Shown here in pieces: positions 26,883-41,300 of a stretch of DNA of 64,000 bases. How positions within the stretch are numbered: position 1 is the stretch's first letter; each line of letters begins with the position of its first letter. The stretch comes from Acridotheres tristis (Eukaryota; Chordata; Aves; Passeriformes; Sturnidae), in the NCBI GenBank assembly GCA_037013685.1, contig CM072887.1, forward strand, positions 45,187,154-45,251,153, in the 5' to 3' direction. A program made the translations under genes and the position numbers. The notes below the pieces were generated by a model. It was not told the DNA's origin, ran no database searches, and saw nothing but the letters and a program-made list of their open reading frames with translations.

Positions 26883-29800
26883 CATAAACAGTACGAATAA
26901 TAAACAGAGATTATTATGACTTTTGAGTACCATATACATTGCAATGTTAATGGCCTTTTAGCAGGAAAGAGTCTTTCAACTTATACTCTTCAGGGAGCTC
27001 TTCTTTTCCCCTTTGCCCATATTTTTCAGTTTTTATTGTTTTCTGGTTCCTCCCTGTAGGAGCCCACAGAGAAAACAATTTGAATATCCTTTGCTAACAG
27101 TTGTAATGCAGCCCTAACATAGGCACTGGGACACCTGAGGCAGAGTCAGAAGAGGTGCTAAGGAGACACAGTTGCAATTTCACAGCCCTGAAGAAACGGT
27201 AATTTCTACTGATGATTTATCAAAAGAGGGAAAAGTAGATCTGACTTTCAGTGCTTAAACAAGACACAAAGGCAAAGCACCTTAAAACTGAAACTTTATC
27301 TACTGGGTTCTTCATCCTGAAATCCATATTTGCTATTACTTTTTTTTTTTAAAGGAAAAACTAAATTATGTCAGTATTTTCTTGGATATTTATCAGTCAG
27401 TCCTTAATTGTTATCTGCCTGACAGTGTACATGCATCTCTCTGGAAATAAAATGAAAAATCTTCCTTTCTCCTCTTGTAAAGAAGCATTATCTAAATGCT
27501 TCTTGGCAGCTGATGATAAGTACACAGACTGTAATACATTTCTCCAATTAATTTCAGGCAGAAAGCCAGATGTTCCTCCCATTCAGTTTGACAAACCTAG
27601 AGGAGAGTTTAGATTCTGTCTATCTGTTCTTTGACCACTAGAGAGGTGGAAGGAGGCAGCATTAAGTCTTGCCATAAGCATTTGATTGAATATGAGGTAA
27701 GAGAAAAACTAGAGCTGTGTGCTGATTCTTCTTAAGGTAAGATTTGCTGTCATTTTAGTGACTTCCTTGGATTTCTACTGGGTATTAAGATATTGTTTCA
27801 AGAAATGTGTCTTTATATATTTATTAAAATCAGAAATTTTTAAATGTTTCCAGGAGGTATTCTTATATTTTTATTATTTTTAGACAATTTTATCTCTGCA
27901 AAAGTTATATTTACAGGATAAAGATGTCTTTTAAGAAGCCTTTTGCAAGCAGAAATAATTATGTTTTTTAAAGAAAACATATATACAGCTAATGTTTTAT
28001 AACTTAAGGGTAGGAACCTTTTAACTGGTAGCAAAATATAACTTGCTTTATTTCAAACTAAAACTCAGGAAGGTCACCAAGTTCAAGAACAGGAATATTA
28101 TGCAAAGTTTCATTGATGCACATATTTTAAAATATTCAGAGCTTTCTGTGGAGGGAGGAAAATATGTATAAGCAAATTTGTTTGGTTTTTTAAAGAAGGA
28201 ACTGAGCACTAAATGAAGAAAAAATAATTGAAGACTGAGGAAGTGGCATATAAGGTATACAGGCTGTACATCAAAACAATATTCTTTTGTCAGTAGAAAA
28301 TTTCAGGCTGGTGGGTGAGTTTGGAAAGCAATGTGAGAAAATCTGTCACAGCACTTGTAGCCTCAGTTTTAGGCAGGATACTTTTGGTTTTGTAACAAAC
28401 ATTAGAGAACATAAATCTGTGTGCCCGCTGGCACATGGCAGGTCCAGCTCTTCCCTGAGAAGCACCTAAAAGGAGATGCATCTACAGCCAAATTTCCCTC
28501 TGTCCTTACACAGTGTCTGTCTTGCTGGGTGCAGCTGGCACCACCATGCAGGTACAGCTTTAGACCTTTCTCACAAGTGGAGTCTGAGGGCCAGCTGGGG
28601 CCCCAAAACAGGGATACAACTTTAGTTTAGGCAATGGGCTTTTTTTGTAAGGATTGTGACTTGGGCACAGGCCTTTGGCTCGAGGCAGTTCTATTGCTTA
28701 ATTGTTCGACAGGTTTTGGTAGGCTACATTGTCTGTCCATGCTTCCATGCTTGTAAAAGGGACAAAACAGTACTGAGGTGTCTGTGTGGTTGCTGTTGTT
28801 GGACCCCTCCTGATTTGGGTTTTGCCCAGCATGTAGAGCATTATATACTAGTTCAGCTGTGTGAATTACCCAGGACCTGGCCAGAAAACCATGACAGACA
28901 CTAGAATTAAATTTCAGTTTGAACTGTGAAATGTCTTCCCAACCCTTGCAATTTTCAGAAAGAAACTCTATGGTTGTCTGTAAACAAAGTCAACAGCTTT
29001 ATTTTCTTGATTATCAGTTTTCATCTTCCCTTTATCTTCTTGCTATTTTTCTCTCCCATCGCACAAATTCTTTTTTAGAAGCTGCATGGAACACCCAGTA
29101 GGCACAGTGTTAAAATTTGGAGTATATTCTCTGACATGCACCTAATTTCTGAGGTAATAGGGTATTATCCCATATACTGGGATTATGATTCTCCTCAGAA
29201 TCCCCTGCTTGGTGCTTTTCCCTGCAGTTGACAGCAGCTAGTAGAGCAATGAAGTAGCTATTTCTGGCTGAGGGCAAGAATTGCATGTTTTTCAATAGTA
29301 CTGTTTTGTAGACCTATTCTGTACTATTCCTGGCCATTTGTGCTGTCTGATGGGACTTAACTGGGAATTGTGCCTCTGCCTTTGAAATGCAGAACATAAT
29401 ATAGAGACCAAGTTGATACTCTAATTGGTTTATGACTCTTTCTGTCTCCATAAAATGAGTGTTATCTCTGTATTGGCTATCATAAAATTTAATAATATCC
29501 ATCTGGTGTTCTGAGGATGTTTTATATCACATAGAAAAATGCTAATTCAAAGTAACTGCCTTAAGTTACTCTGCAGGAACTCTGACAAAACAGTATGTTC
29601 AGCAGTATTTCCATAAATGGGCTCGAAATAATGACCAGAAAGTAAAATAAAGACTGAAAATTAAATACAAATTTATAGAGATTCATCACATAATCTTTTA
29701 TGGGTTTCTGTGCTAGAGAAATTATTCACCTTGCAAAATATCCACAAAAAAGAAAAATTAAAACAGGAAAAAAAGGATATTAGGAGATTTTCTCTTTCTT

Positions 29801-30654
29801 TCCCTGTATGTGTAGATATACTTCTGAGCAGTTATAATGACAGTGCAGACCTTTATGCTCCTCCATAATTGTTTTTTGTTGTGTCTTTGGAGTGCTTCAC
29901 TGAGGTGTGATCCTCTTCTATCTTGATCAACAATTCAATTTTAAATTCTTAGTATTTCTGTGTGCAAGAATTTCAGTGCCTAGACCATCACAAGTACTGG
30001 TGCATCACACATCTAACAGAACCAAGAAATCAAATCAAATATGATATCACAGGATTTGAGAGTAGTGAAAGAGTTTGCCCAGTGATGAACTTTCAAACAA
30101 GGGAAAGTGTACTTACTGAACATATTTCCTTATATTAAAACTAGTCTGTTTTTTGCTTTGCACTTCTAAAACATTGGAGCAATATGTCCCAAGTTGCAGT
30201 TTTTAAGTCACATGTGTGGCTTTCAGTCTTAAAGCCCCATTTTGTTAATGGAGGTAGGATTAGAACTTGTTACAGCTAAGTCCCCTGCAGTCCTTCAAAG
30301 TCTAATGTAACATTTCATTTCCAGCATATGGGATCTTCTCCTCTGGGAAGATTGTATTACATATAGAAAGCTGAGTTCTGATTTCTTAATACTGAGAACC
30401 TTTGCAAGATTCTTCTTCAAAAAAGCTATGGTACCTGGTGACTCAGTTTCCAAGAAATAACATTTGTAGTTTGTCTTCAACAGCCTATGGGGTAAAAGGC
30501 AAGTGTTCTCATTCCATCTCACTCTAGATGCTGCTTTGGGCAGTGGAAAACGATTCCAGTGTTGCTAGCCTAGGCATGACTTTTGGCAGGGAAATGATTT
30601 TAATGCATACTGCCTTCTACTTATATTTCACCAAGGTTAGGTTTCTACTTATGT

Positions 30655-30893
30655 CCTGCACAAAACCCAAAAAGAAACAAAATACACACATGCAAACAAA
30701 GAAACAAAAGGAAAACAACTACAAAGAAAAAACACTGCCAAAAAAACTTCAACAAAACCCACAAAACCAAAAAATAAAAAACATAAGCAAACAAAAAAAA
30801 AAAAAAACCACACAAAAAAACCCCAACAAAAAATGAACAAAAACTCAAAACCAACTGAGAAAAAAACAAAATTAAAAAACAAACAAAAAAAAT
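30655..30893. repeat. A/C-rich low-complexity tract, about 240 bases
   Basis: The + strand is nearly all A and C, built from AAAC, AAAAC and CACA words with very few G or T. The minus strand therefore reads as phenylalanine- and valine-rich open frames (for example 30649-31050), and the + strand as lysine/asparagine-rich ones. Both are composition artefacts. This is the largest low-complexity block in the window. Confidence 0.9.
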
Positions 30894-33800
30894 CCCATGT
30901 TCTCCAGCTCTTCCACTGCTGTGATTTTCTAAACAATGTTGCTAAATATCGCAACTTCTCAATATTATTTTTTCCTGGCATATAGGAAAAAACAAAATCC
31001 ACTTTCCTCTCTTGATTGTAACACTGGGAGATGAAGCACAACACCTCCATTCAAGCGCTTTCCTTGCAGGGCATTAGTTCTCATCATATTTGTGTAAACA
31101 TTAAGATAGAATCATTTAATAATTGGAGGAAAACAGGTTCAGGAGCAATTTCTTTGACTTCCACTTGCAGTTAAAGTAGCTCATGTAGTGCTAAAGATAC
31201 AAAATCCACCTTCATATGACTTGGTAAATGATCAGTGCACAGCCCTCCATGGAGGGTTGAAACCAAGGCTGTAAGTTCAGGGTATCCCACACAAAGTCTT
31301 GTAATTGAAGTGGAGGGAGCTCTGTAGGGTGGTGAGATGGAGCATATTCAGTATCTGTTTAATTTGCTGTGGTGACAGCTCTATCCATAGACAAAATGTA
31401 GTCAAAAGGAAATGTTTCCATTAAATTCCTAAAGCAATCTTGCCACAATTTGTTAGTGTCTTTTTGTTGTTTCAGTTTGGGGCTTTTTTTGGGGGTAGAG
31501 GGTGTTCAGGTTTTTTTTAAAGAAAATATATTTTCTGAATTTTTGGATTGTCCTGTAGTTTCTTATATTGCTTATGCCATCTTCCTTCTTCTCGATATCT
31601 TTGCTTCATAAGATGTCTTCAAGAAATAATCTCAAATGATGTCTTCATGATAATCTTACTAATTTGCTATGCATAACCCACTTGGGCAGGTTAATTCCCC
31701 CGTTTTGAATTGTGGAGTTTTCAGATGGTCATTTCTATGTCTAATTCTGTGTCTTAATAATGATGATGCAGTCATTGTGAGGATGGAGAAAATAGTGAGC
31801 TCAATAATATCCTTTAGATCTAGTCCTTTAAATGTTAGATTGGGGAAGAAATCTCATGAAGCAGGAATATTGTCATGTTCACTTGGCTGCGTTTGAAGGT
31901 TGCTGGAATTCTTTATTCTAGAGTATGGAAATTTCACATATTTTGGCTAAAAGTATATATTGTTTTAAAGAAACAATTTAGCTGTAATCTAGACTGAAAA
32001 TATGGCAAATAAACAGTAACATCTCGTGCTTTCAAACTAAATGAAGCAACTGTTCTACTGGCTGCCTCATTACATATAACTTTTGGGATGTACATGCAGG
32101 GTCATACTCAAGAATTGTATATCTTTCAGGAGAATTTTCAAAACAAATTGCAAGATCATATCTGCACTCAATTACTCGAAGGCATCAAACTGATTTTCCA
32201 GTATGGGTGCTACACCATAAGGATAGTAGCTCTTACTGAAACACCACACCGCAATGACACTGGCTATGTAGCTCATTCTTATTCAGTACAACAAGCTTCT
32301 GGTGTCCCAAATTCTTATGGAAGAGGCAGTTTCCTGTCAGTACTTCATCTCTGAAGGACGTGATCATTAATTTAGATTACCATTAACTTCTGAACAACAA
32401 AAAAAATTGTCATTTACAAAGGGATACTCTTTGCTTCTGTCCTTTGCTCATCCAAACACAAAAAATCTGACAATAAAATGCCCTTTCTGACAAATGTTTG
32501 ATGGACTTAATGCAGAAGTATGATTCAGGTGATCTGTGCCTAGTTAGGAAGTCTGATGACCACAAAATATGTGTAGGCTTTTCCTGCAAAACTTGCACAG
32601 GACAGCAGGAGTTTACCAGCTGCATTAAACTTGTCACTGCACACTCACCAATTTATTTTTCTTCTGGTACATAGCACAGAATCTTGGTTTCCTAATCATT
32701 TGGCTACCTCTTTAGTGAAGGTGCAGTAGTTGTAAGAATCAGATTATGAGGAATGAGGAAATATATTGCTTCTATTCCTCTGTTTTCTTCTTAGAAAAAT
32801 ACCAATATTCTGTTCCTGGAACGATGCAGAATTTGTAAAGGAACAATGAGCATGTATTGCTTTTATCTACATTTAGCTGGCTTGGAGTTATTTCTTCCTC
32901 TCTCACTGACCTTAAAAGGGAAAAGGTTTCAAAACTTCTGAATAGTCCTTGTAGGCTTCATAAGGTTTCCTATTTTTTAGTTCACATTAAAAAGCCAGAG
33001 AGTGGAAAAAGAAAGTATCTCAGGTGGGAGGAAGGCTTAAAATAATCCATACAACTTCCATTTACATTGAGAGGAATGAGAGTCTGTCAGCTAAGACTTA
33101 TCCTGTAATACAGTGATTCAGGCACAGAGCAATGCCCCTTGAAGGTCACCTTCTGAGCGTGAGACTTCCTCAGAGCATGAAATGAATTGGAACAGAGAGC
33201 TGTATTCACAGTCCTATGAAATGTAAACCACAAATCTGTCATCTTCCCTCCTCCCCGTGATGCAGAGCCCCTTCAAATTGAGACAATAAAAAGAAATCAC
33301 TTTACAGAATTAAAAACTGTGTTTAAAATAAATAAAGGGAGGGAAGGGAGCTTACTGGAAGCTTAGGTGCCAATCACAGATTTATTCAAATCCACTACTT
33401 TTGTCAGTTTGTGGAGTTAATCCCATTTAATTTCTCAAACTCCAATATCCATTTAAAATTAAAATGTCAGATTCTTCCCTGATTTGCACACAAGTTCTAT
33501 TTTAGTGAGACTGTAAAGACTTAAAAGTTGGGAAGAAAACATAATATGGTTTGCTCCATAACATAATAGATAGTTATGTGACATATTACTGTGAACACCT
33601 ATGTTCCTCCAAAAAAAACACATAGTGCTTTTTTAACAACTTTTGTGCTAAGTGTTTTAAGCAGTGAAATTTCTTAGGCATTTATGATTTATTTTTTTTT
33701 AACATTCCTGCAAATGTCGGTGGCTGTTAACCTCTAAATCAAACTGTTCCCAGTTCATGTGACTGGAAGTGGTGCCCAGAGCAAAAAAGCCAGACATTCT

Positions 33801-35319
33801 GACTCTCATATAAGTATAGTCTGTGTGGAAATGTTTCTCTGAGCAGAAGTAGAAGTTGCTCAGTTCACATCAGAATACGTTTTGGCAGGAAACAAGGTAA
33901 GGCTGCATTATGACCACTTTATTATCATTATTACCTTTAATTAAGGTATGTTTGGGAAATAAATGGTCTAAGAGCTGGAGAAAAACACAATGATCTAAAT
34001 AAGGATTCTGGCTGGACACAGGGCTAAGTGGCTCACATGTTGCTGGCAGTATCTGAAACTCTTCTGGGATTACATTGGAATTATCTCACAGGATAGAAGG
34101 CTGAATTTGGGATAACTGCTCCAGGGAGTAGATCTGAACAGCCTAAGGCTCTTAAGAGGTTTTCCACCTTTTAAGTAGAGGGAATGCCACAATGCAACCA
34201 GCTGTGCATAAAGTTAAAGGGCGTTTTTAGCAATGAAGACTGAGAGATAAACTGAACTCTGTGCACATGTGAATGAAATTTATTTGGAGTGTTGCACGGG
34301 TGGTATCAAGGGCAGAAAACTGTACCAGTCAGAGATGGGTGGACTAGGAGCAGCTGCAGGCTTGCACTTGCATTTGCCTCCAAAGGTGTTAGTGTAGCTA
34401 AATATATTTAAGACAGAAGACTTGACATATGCAGGTATTTTCAGAGAAATTGGACGGTCTAAAAGCATAGCAGAAGATCTGTAACTGAATTCCTAACTCC
34501 CTATGAAGCTCACAGTCCAAACAAGAAAATGGTTTTTTGTTGTAAAAACGTTGATCACAATTATAGGCTCAGATAAGTTCTCTAAACTTTATCTGTCATT
34601 TAGGATATTTTTAAAGACTAAACACAGAATGGCCAATGCAGATAGTTAGGGAGTGTGTTAAGACACTACTTTTCTGAAAGGAGAAACAGAGAAGAGTAAT
34701 TAACTCTTTCTCCCTAGTCTCCAGCTACCTTCTCGTTACCCAATGCTATTTGCATGTTCCTGGCTACATGGAAGCAAGAGTATGACAGATGTAGTCCCTT
34801 GTGCTTTGTTTTTCTTCTTTTTGCTCTTCATGTGCACAAGTAGGAAAGGAACAGGGCAGAGAAGCAGCTTCACCACACAGAAGGTTTGCTGCTTTGGCAG
34901 GACAGCACTTTTTTCTCCTTTGTAACTACAAGGCAGGGTCTTCAGGCTGCCCACTTATATAACACTGGACTAACTTATACTTATGTGACCTAGGCTACCT
35001 GATTGAATGGATGGATTGTTTTGGGGTTTTTTCTAATTTTCTTTCATCAAAAAAATTATTTCCTACATGCCTCCAAGAGGAGGTATGGTAGGGATAAACT
35101 AGGAAGAATAGGTGCCAATTAATTTGACAAAGGAGACTAATATCTCCCAAATAGCCTTGGTGTAGTGTCAGACTGTTTGTGCTCATCCTATCTATGCTGG
35201 ATGGGGATTTGCATTTAAAGACAAATCCTCAAAGAAAAATATGATGAGTGTGTTAAATAAATAAATAGCAGATAATGATGCTTTAGAGCAGCTCGTGTTC
35301 AGTCTTCCAAGATCTGCAA

Positions 35320-35353
35320 GTGTTTTCCCTAAGCTGGTGTTTTCCCTAAGCTG
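35320..35353. repeat. Perfect 17-base tandem duplication (2 copies)
   Basis: Identical adjoining copies at 35320-35336 and 35337-35353, each GTGTTTTCCCTAAGCTG. This is a recent-looking duplication, since no base differs. Confidence 0.95.
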
Positions 35354-38300
35354 GATTGTCATCATTACCTTACCATTTTTAACTGATAAAAAGTTATGAG
35401 TTGTCTAGAGACGTTGAGTGAGAAGCAGAGGGAAATCTTACTACAGACAAAAAGCTACACCCCCAGTGTTTAAAAATAACCAACCAAGTAGGTGGCTTAG
35501 TACATCAGACGAGTTTTATCTGGTTTGAGATGATAAATGAGGTGGCAATATAAACCCAGTTTCTGTGGATATTTCTTTAGCAGAAGAAACAGTGTAATAT
35601 GTGCGCAAAAAGCCACAAACTGTAGAAATAACTAATACCACATAATCAAAGTTATATCTGTGTGCTGTAGAAACCAGTTGCGCTCAAGAGTAGAAGAATT
35701 CCAAAACATCTTGTTTTGAGGTTTTATTAAGAAATGTTTTTAACAGGAAAAAAAGTGAGATTGAATGTTCTTTCATGAAGTCTTTATAGAAATGGTTCTA
35801 TAACAGAAAAATCTAGATGTGCCAGGTAAAAGGACAAATAAGTAGTGAGAACTTACTTTAGATAGATCTGAAATAGTCTTGTAATCAATTCCAGTTACTG
35901 AAATTCTTGGTGTTTACAATAACCCTTTTTTTTTTTAATTAAATTCATTTTGCAGCATATGAAAAGAATTCTTTGTTCCTTATGAAGATCTGAGTTTAAA
36001 AAATGTTTACATGTTCAAAAGTTTAATCCTTACTTATACTAAGTTCTTTATGGTGTCTTCACAATTGTACATAAGAAAACTCAGTTTATTTGCAATCCTT
36101 TAATCATTTTACATTCCGATCTGAAGGTTTCTGTGCTTCATGCAATAGCCTGGGCCTTTAGTGTCTTTTCTGTCAGAACTTTATGACTTCCTTGAATGTT
36201 ATACTCTGTAACACAGCAGTTTATGTACAGGCTATATTTCAATAGAGAGTTTAAATTTGCATTCTCTAAAGCAGCCTTTACATATACTCATTATAAATAT
36301 TTCAAAGCTCTGTTCTCTGCACTGCTTTTCAGGATAGAATCAGAAGAAAATGTGGAATGAAACATAATCAAAATAGAATAACTCACAGCAGACACTATTA
36401 TTAGTGGAATTTTTAAGTAACATGACATTCTATCTCTTTGAAATATAAGCTATACTGCATGCTAATATTTGAGTAAGAAATGGTTTTCTAGGTCATGAAC
36501 CAGGTATTTCCGTCTTTTATCTGCAAGCCTTCCCCAGAAAACAGCAGGCAGGATCTATTCATTCCAAGCTACAACAACAGGAGTATCAAGGGTTCTAGGA
36601 CAGAGCTGGAGCAGACCCTAATTGAGGGATCAAGGCAGCTGTGTCAAGATATATGTATATTTGTAAATCAAGATGGCTTTGGTGTGGGTTTTGCCTTAAG
36701 GTCTCCCTGAAACCTTCCATGCAGTTAGGGCTTTAATTGGCAACATAGGCAGGCTTATAAATACATGATTTGGCTTAATGCCAGTTTAAGGAACTGCAAC
36801 TGTGCTGAGGACTATAGGAGCTGAATTTGAATATTTTATCTTCTATACTTTTTATATCTTTAAAAGGAATTATGATAGACATATATATGGAAATTTTTCA
36901 ACTTCTATTATCAGAAAAAAATCGTATATCCAGCATACTGCTAAACAGATGTTTATTCACAACTGTTTCCAAACGACTTATGCCTGACTGTGCAGACAAT
37001 CTTGAGAGCCGTGGTTTAATGGAAAGCCATCTGATTTTCTCTCTGGGACACAGCTGGATTTCCACATCAGAAGGAGAAATGTCAGACTGTTAATATAAAA
37101 TTTCGCACAGAAACTTTGGAGTACTTGGAAGCCTGTTATGGCACTTGATATATTTTTGATTAGCATTGAATTAGAAGGAACAGAAGAAGCTTATTTGTGT
37201 CTAATCAGATATTGACATGATGGTAGAAGAAAAACAATTGTGTATGAATAGTCCCTAATGGGAGTGAATAACAGTAAGGTCAGTGGAGGGGAACAGAAAG
37301 AAAGCAGAATCTGTAAATATCCTGTCAAATTCTTTTCTCCTTGTTTTTCAGACTGGTATAAGATATTTATCTGACAGGATTAAAATCAGGTGTATTTTCT
37401 AATATTGCATATTTTTGCTTTATCAGTCATTGCCTTGTGCCCCAAGTTAAATTTAAAAAAAATATATAAATAAAAGAAACCAAATCCACCACCAACGAAA
37501 ATCACCAAGCAGACTTGCCAAAACCCCAAGCCTTGTCTTCTGCTCTGCTTACAGGATGCTTAGTGCACAGTGAGCCCTTGGTCTATATTAGAGCCTAGTG
37601 TCAATATCAGTCCTGTTTCCTTCTCTTTATATACTAAGGTTGAGCTACAGTACCTTGTCACAAAAGTAGCACTGGTAACAGTAATGGTTGAAAATAAAGC
37701 TTAGTACAGCCACATGAGTAATTATATTTCTTGAAATTGTGCAGGAGAAGTCCAGGACTTTGGTATCTGTGTGACAGCAAAGGTCATCTTTGCTTTTTCA
37801 GGGCTTGAGAATGCATGTATTTGGATGGAATGGAAACGTGAAATTAATGTCTACAGCTACAGTTAAACCACCAAGAAATCAGAGAGTTCAAGGCAATACT
37901 TCCTTATGATGTATTATGGAAAAGACAGATCTTCCATCTGTCTTCAGTTTTCGTTTTCCAGTTCTTCCTTTACTTTCTTTCACTTCCTTATAATGCTATA
38001 TTGTGATTGAGCATTTCCTGCTTGTTCATTCCATGTCAGTGACAGCTATGATCTGTACTGACCTGAGCCCTTCTTTAGCTCATTGTCCTTTGATTTGAAA
38101 GTACTGACAGATTTAGCACTCTCTTTTCCCACTTTACACATATTTGCTATAAACATGAAACAACCACTTAATTTTATTAGGCCAGGATGTCTATCCTTTC
38201 CACATTAAGAATCTATTTCTGGAAGGCTACTGATACTTGTCCATCAAATACCTTTTCACTGCACTGTGATGCAAAAGTGAAAGCGGTGAAAGGCAGGGGG

Positions 38301-41300
38301 AAGAGAATAAATGTAATTGAGTTAATGAGGTTATCCATGTGAGTCTGCTTAGATTATCAGCTCTCTGGTTGTAGGAACAGTGAGCTTGTAGCACTTTGCT
38401 TAGTGTTTGGTGCAGCTGGTCTCACCTTTGGCTGGTGCTCTGTGAGCACAAAACACAGCTAACATGATACACACCCTGAACAAGGTGTCCACCACAAGAC
38501 TGTTTGGAGTTGTGAGACTCAATTAAAATAAACAAATCAACCCCCTTATCTAAGGACATCCATTAACCTGAATGACAGACTTGGGGAAATAAATTTCTCA
38601 TTGCTTACACATAGAGTGTTTCCTACATCATTGTCTGCAGTCTGTCAAGCTGACAACTGCTAGAAGCTTGATATTGAACCAGATGTATCTCCAGTCCAAA
38701 TCCTGGGTTTTTTTTACTTTTTAAGGTAATATAGCCTGATGATACATCATTTAAGGACAGGAGAGTTATCATGTATAGAAGAGAATGGGGTTAGTTAGCA
38801 GGAGGGAAAAAAGGCACTGCAAAGGGAGGCACAATAGAAACTGGCAAAATGAATGTAATAATTTGAAATGATCAACAACTTCAGAAAAAGGAATTAGTGA
38901 AGATAAACCAATATAGAAAAAGAGGAGCCATTTTGTATCTAGAAGCAGGTCGCCCATAATATTGAGGATGTTCTTGGTCTGTGGATGACCTTGGATAAAT
39001 CTTGGAATGAGAAGAGACATCAAACAAAAAATTCTTATATACAGAAGTGGTGGAGAGTAAGTCAAAGGAGAGTTGCTCAAGACAAAAAATTAAGTAGGAC
39101 ATTAAGTACTTAGTCAGATTAAGATGTTGAAGTTGAGGAAGAAGGCATAAGACTATGAAAGATTGGGAATGGGTATAGTGAGCAGAACAGCCATATGTTA
39201 AAATTTAGCTTTCTATTGTTCATGGAATGAACATTCAGTCCCCTATCTGGATCACACTAATTGCTTTACATATTTAGCCCTACAAAATCTGTAATTCAGT
39301 GGCAGCTTCTATACATATCATAATACTTTTGATATAAAAACATCATCATCCTAATTGAATTTCATGACCTTTATCTAAGCATCTGGGTTATTTATCTGGA
39401 CCATGTTTCTTCTGTCTTAGTGTAGTTAAATAGTTTTCCACCTGTTCAATCATTATTGATGATCAGGACCTTAGCTCAGCTTATTATGATAACCATTCAG
39501 CTCACAAAAGGAAAGCCATTTTAATTACAAAACCAATAGGACTTCACTGTGCTAACTAGGCTTTATGTCCCTCATGCTAAGGTCTAGCTGAGGACATAAA
39601 ACATAAATTATGGATTGAGCCCATTTTGCATAGTTGTAGGTGTCTCAGTGCAGGTAATTCTAATCACAGCTAGTTCAGCCTAGTGAGGCAGCCAGGACTG
39701 CTTGGCTGTTAGCAAGTACTGTGTCTAGGTAGACTTGTAGACCAGTTGATGTCCATTGTCCTGCTTTCTAATTGCCAAAAGTATTTGAAACAATGCAAAA
39801 AATTAGTACAAAATAAAAATTATCACGTTTTATAAACTTGTCTAAGGGTTTTACAGAGTTTGCCCCAAGGTTGTTCCTTCTATGGAGAACATACTTATGG
39901 CAATTGACAGGAGAATGGTTGGTGTTTCAACAAGAAATGAAAGCTGATCAAATGCTCTCTTTTTTTTTATTTGATCCAAATTTTACACATCCATATATGT
40001 GTATGCAGCAGAATAACTGATGCCTAAAATAAGAGGGTAAAAAATTAACATTATTTCTTCTCTTCACGTATTTTAAAAACAATCCATGTACTTGGTTGAG
40101 ATTTAGGAAAAAAAATTAGTCTCAGGAAAATCTTTCTCAAGTTTTCCTTCAGACTAGCAGATAATTTCTCCAGTAGAAAATATAAAATTAGAGCACTAAG
40201 TAGTTTAGTTAATCCCTTGTCTCCTGCAGAAAAGGAGTAGGCTAAAAAATACGCCATTGTTTCATGGCGTTTTGGGCTCTCTGCAAGCAAAAAGGTTCAC
40301 TGATACGATCAAAGTCTACATTTTTCAAACCTGTCATTAAGTACTCTGGGAGCTGTCCAAGAAAACCAACAAGACAATATGTAATTTTCCGCTTGATTTA
40401 ACAGAATATGTTCTTTTCTAAGGAATGAAAATGAGGAGGCCCAGTTTCCTACAGTTTTGTGTTCTTTGTTCCTTTCTCTATCCTCCAGTACAATAAATCT
40501 TGTCCACTCTCACTTTTTCCTATGAAATACTTGCTTGTGGTGGGTAGTTATAAACTACGTTAATCCTGTTTGATCGACTGACACAGTCAGTTCTACTTAT
40601 CTTTCCCCCTTCTATGCAAAAAGTGATTCTGCACATGTGAATCTTGCAGGGGTTTAATGATTTCCATCTTAAAAGATTGGTTGATGTTTCCTATTGTGTT
40701 CAAAAGCTATTATGAGGTCTGAAGAAATAACCTTATTGCTTCAATTTCATTCCTTAGAAAATAAAATTATAACTTAGACCATTACTCCAGTTTTTTGATT
40801 GTACTTTAACAGTGGCTTAATGGTAGAAACTGGCTTTTCTTTACTTTAACAGTCTGGTAATCTGATATTTTTGCTAACTTTTTTTTCTTGGTGTAGCCAA
40901 GAAATGTGTTGCATTGAATTCGTTCAGCATATACTAGCAAACAAATGCTGGCAACCTGCATTCAGCATACAATTTGTCTGAAATAAAGTTTGTGAAAGGA
41001 ATAGGGGAAGTTGTGTCACAAGATACCTCACTTTTCAGTCTGTAATAGGGAATAACTTCCAGACTTCCAGACTTCCTCATTGCTTGGGTTTGGATACGGT
41101 AGCAGTGTAGTACACTGTGCTCCAAATACGGGAGCCTCTGGCTGTAATATTTGCGGAGGCCTGGACTTTTGGAGCCTGTTTCTGTGACCTAACCCTGAAA
41201 TGAAATGCATAAATCTCTGGAATGCTGGCAGAGGTTTGAGTGCAGCTGTTCAGCCAACTCCTCCCGTATAAGTAACTGTGATAGGTTCTGTATAGCTTTT

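Larger units (their letters stand above)
20001..33800. other. Non-coding DNA, no recognisable gene
   Basis: No exon recognised. Simple repeats occur near 22796 (TATC-type), 25555 (TA), 26854 (AAT) and 30655-30893 (A/C-rich). GC-richer patches occur near 20220-20700, 23240-23450, 26290-26640 and 28430-28620. They have few CpG dinucleotides and do not read as a CpG-island promoter. Isolated donor-like words such as GAGGTAAGT at 20168-20176 occur about as often as chance predicts. Confidence 0.6.

Noticed and set aside
30649..31050. 133-codon, Phe/Val-rich minus-strand frame resembling a membrane protein
   Set aside because: The hydrophobic residues come from the complement of the A/C-rich tract; a composition artefact.
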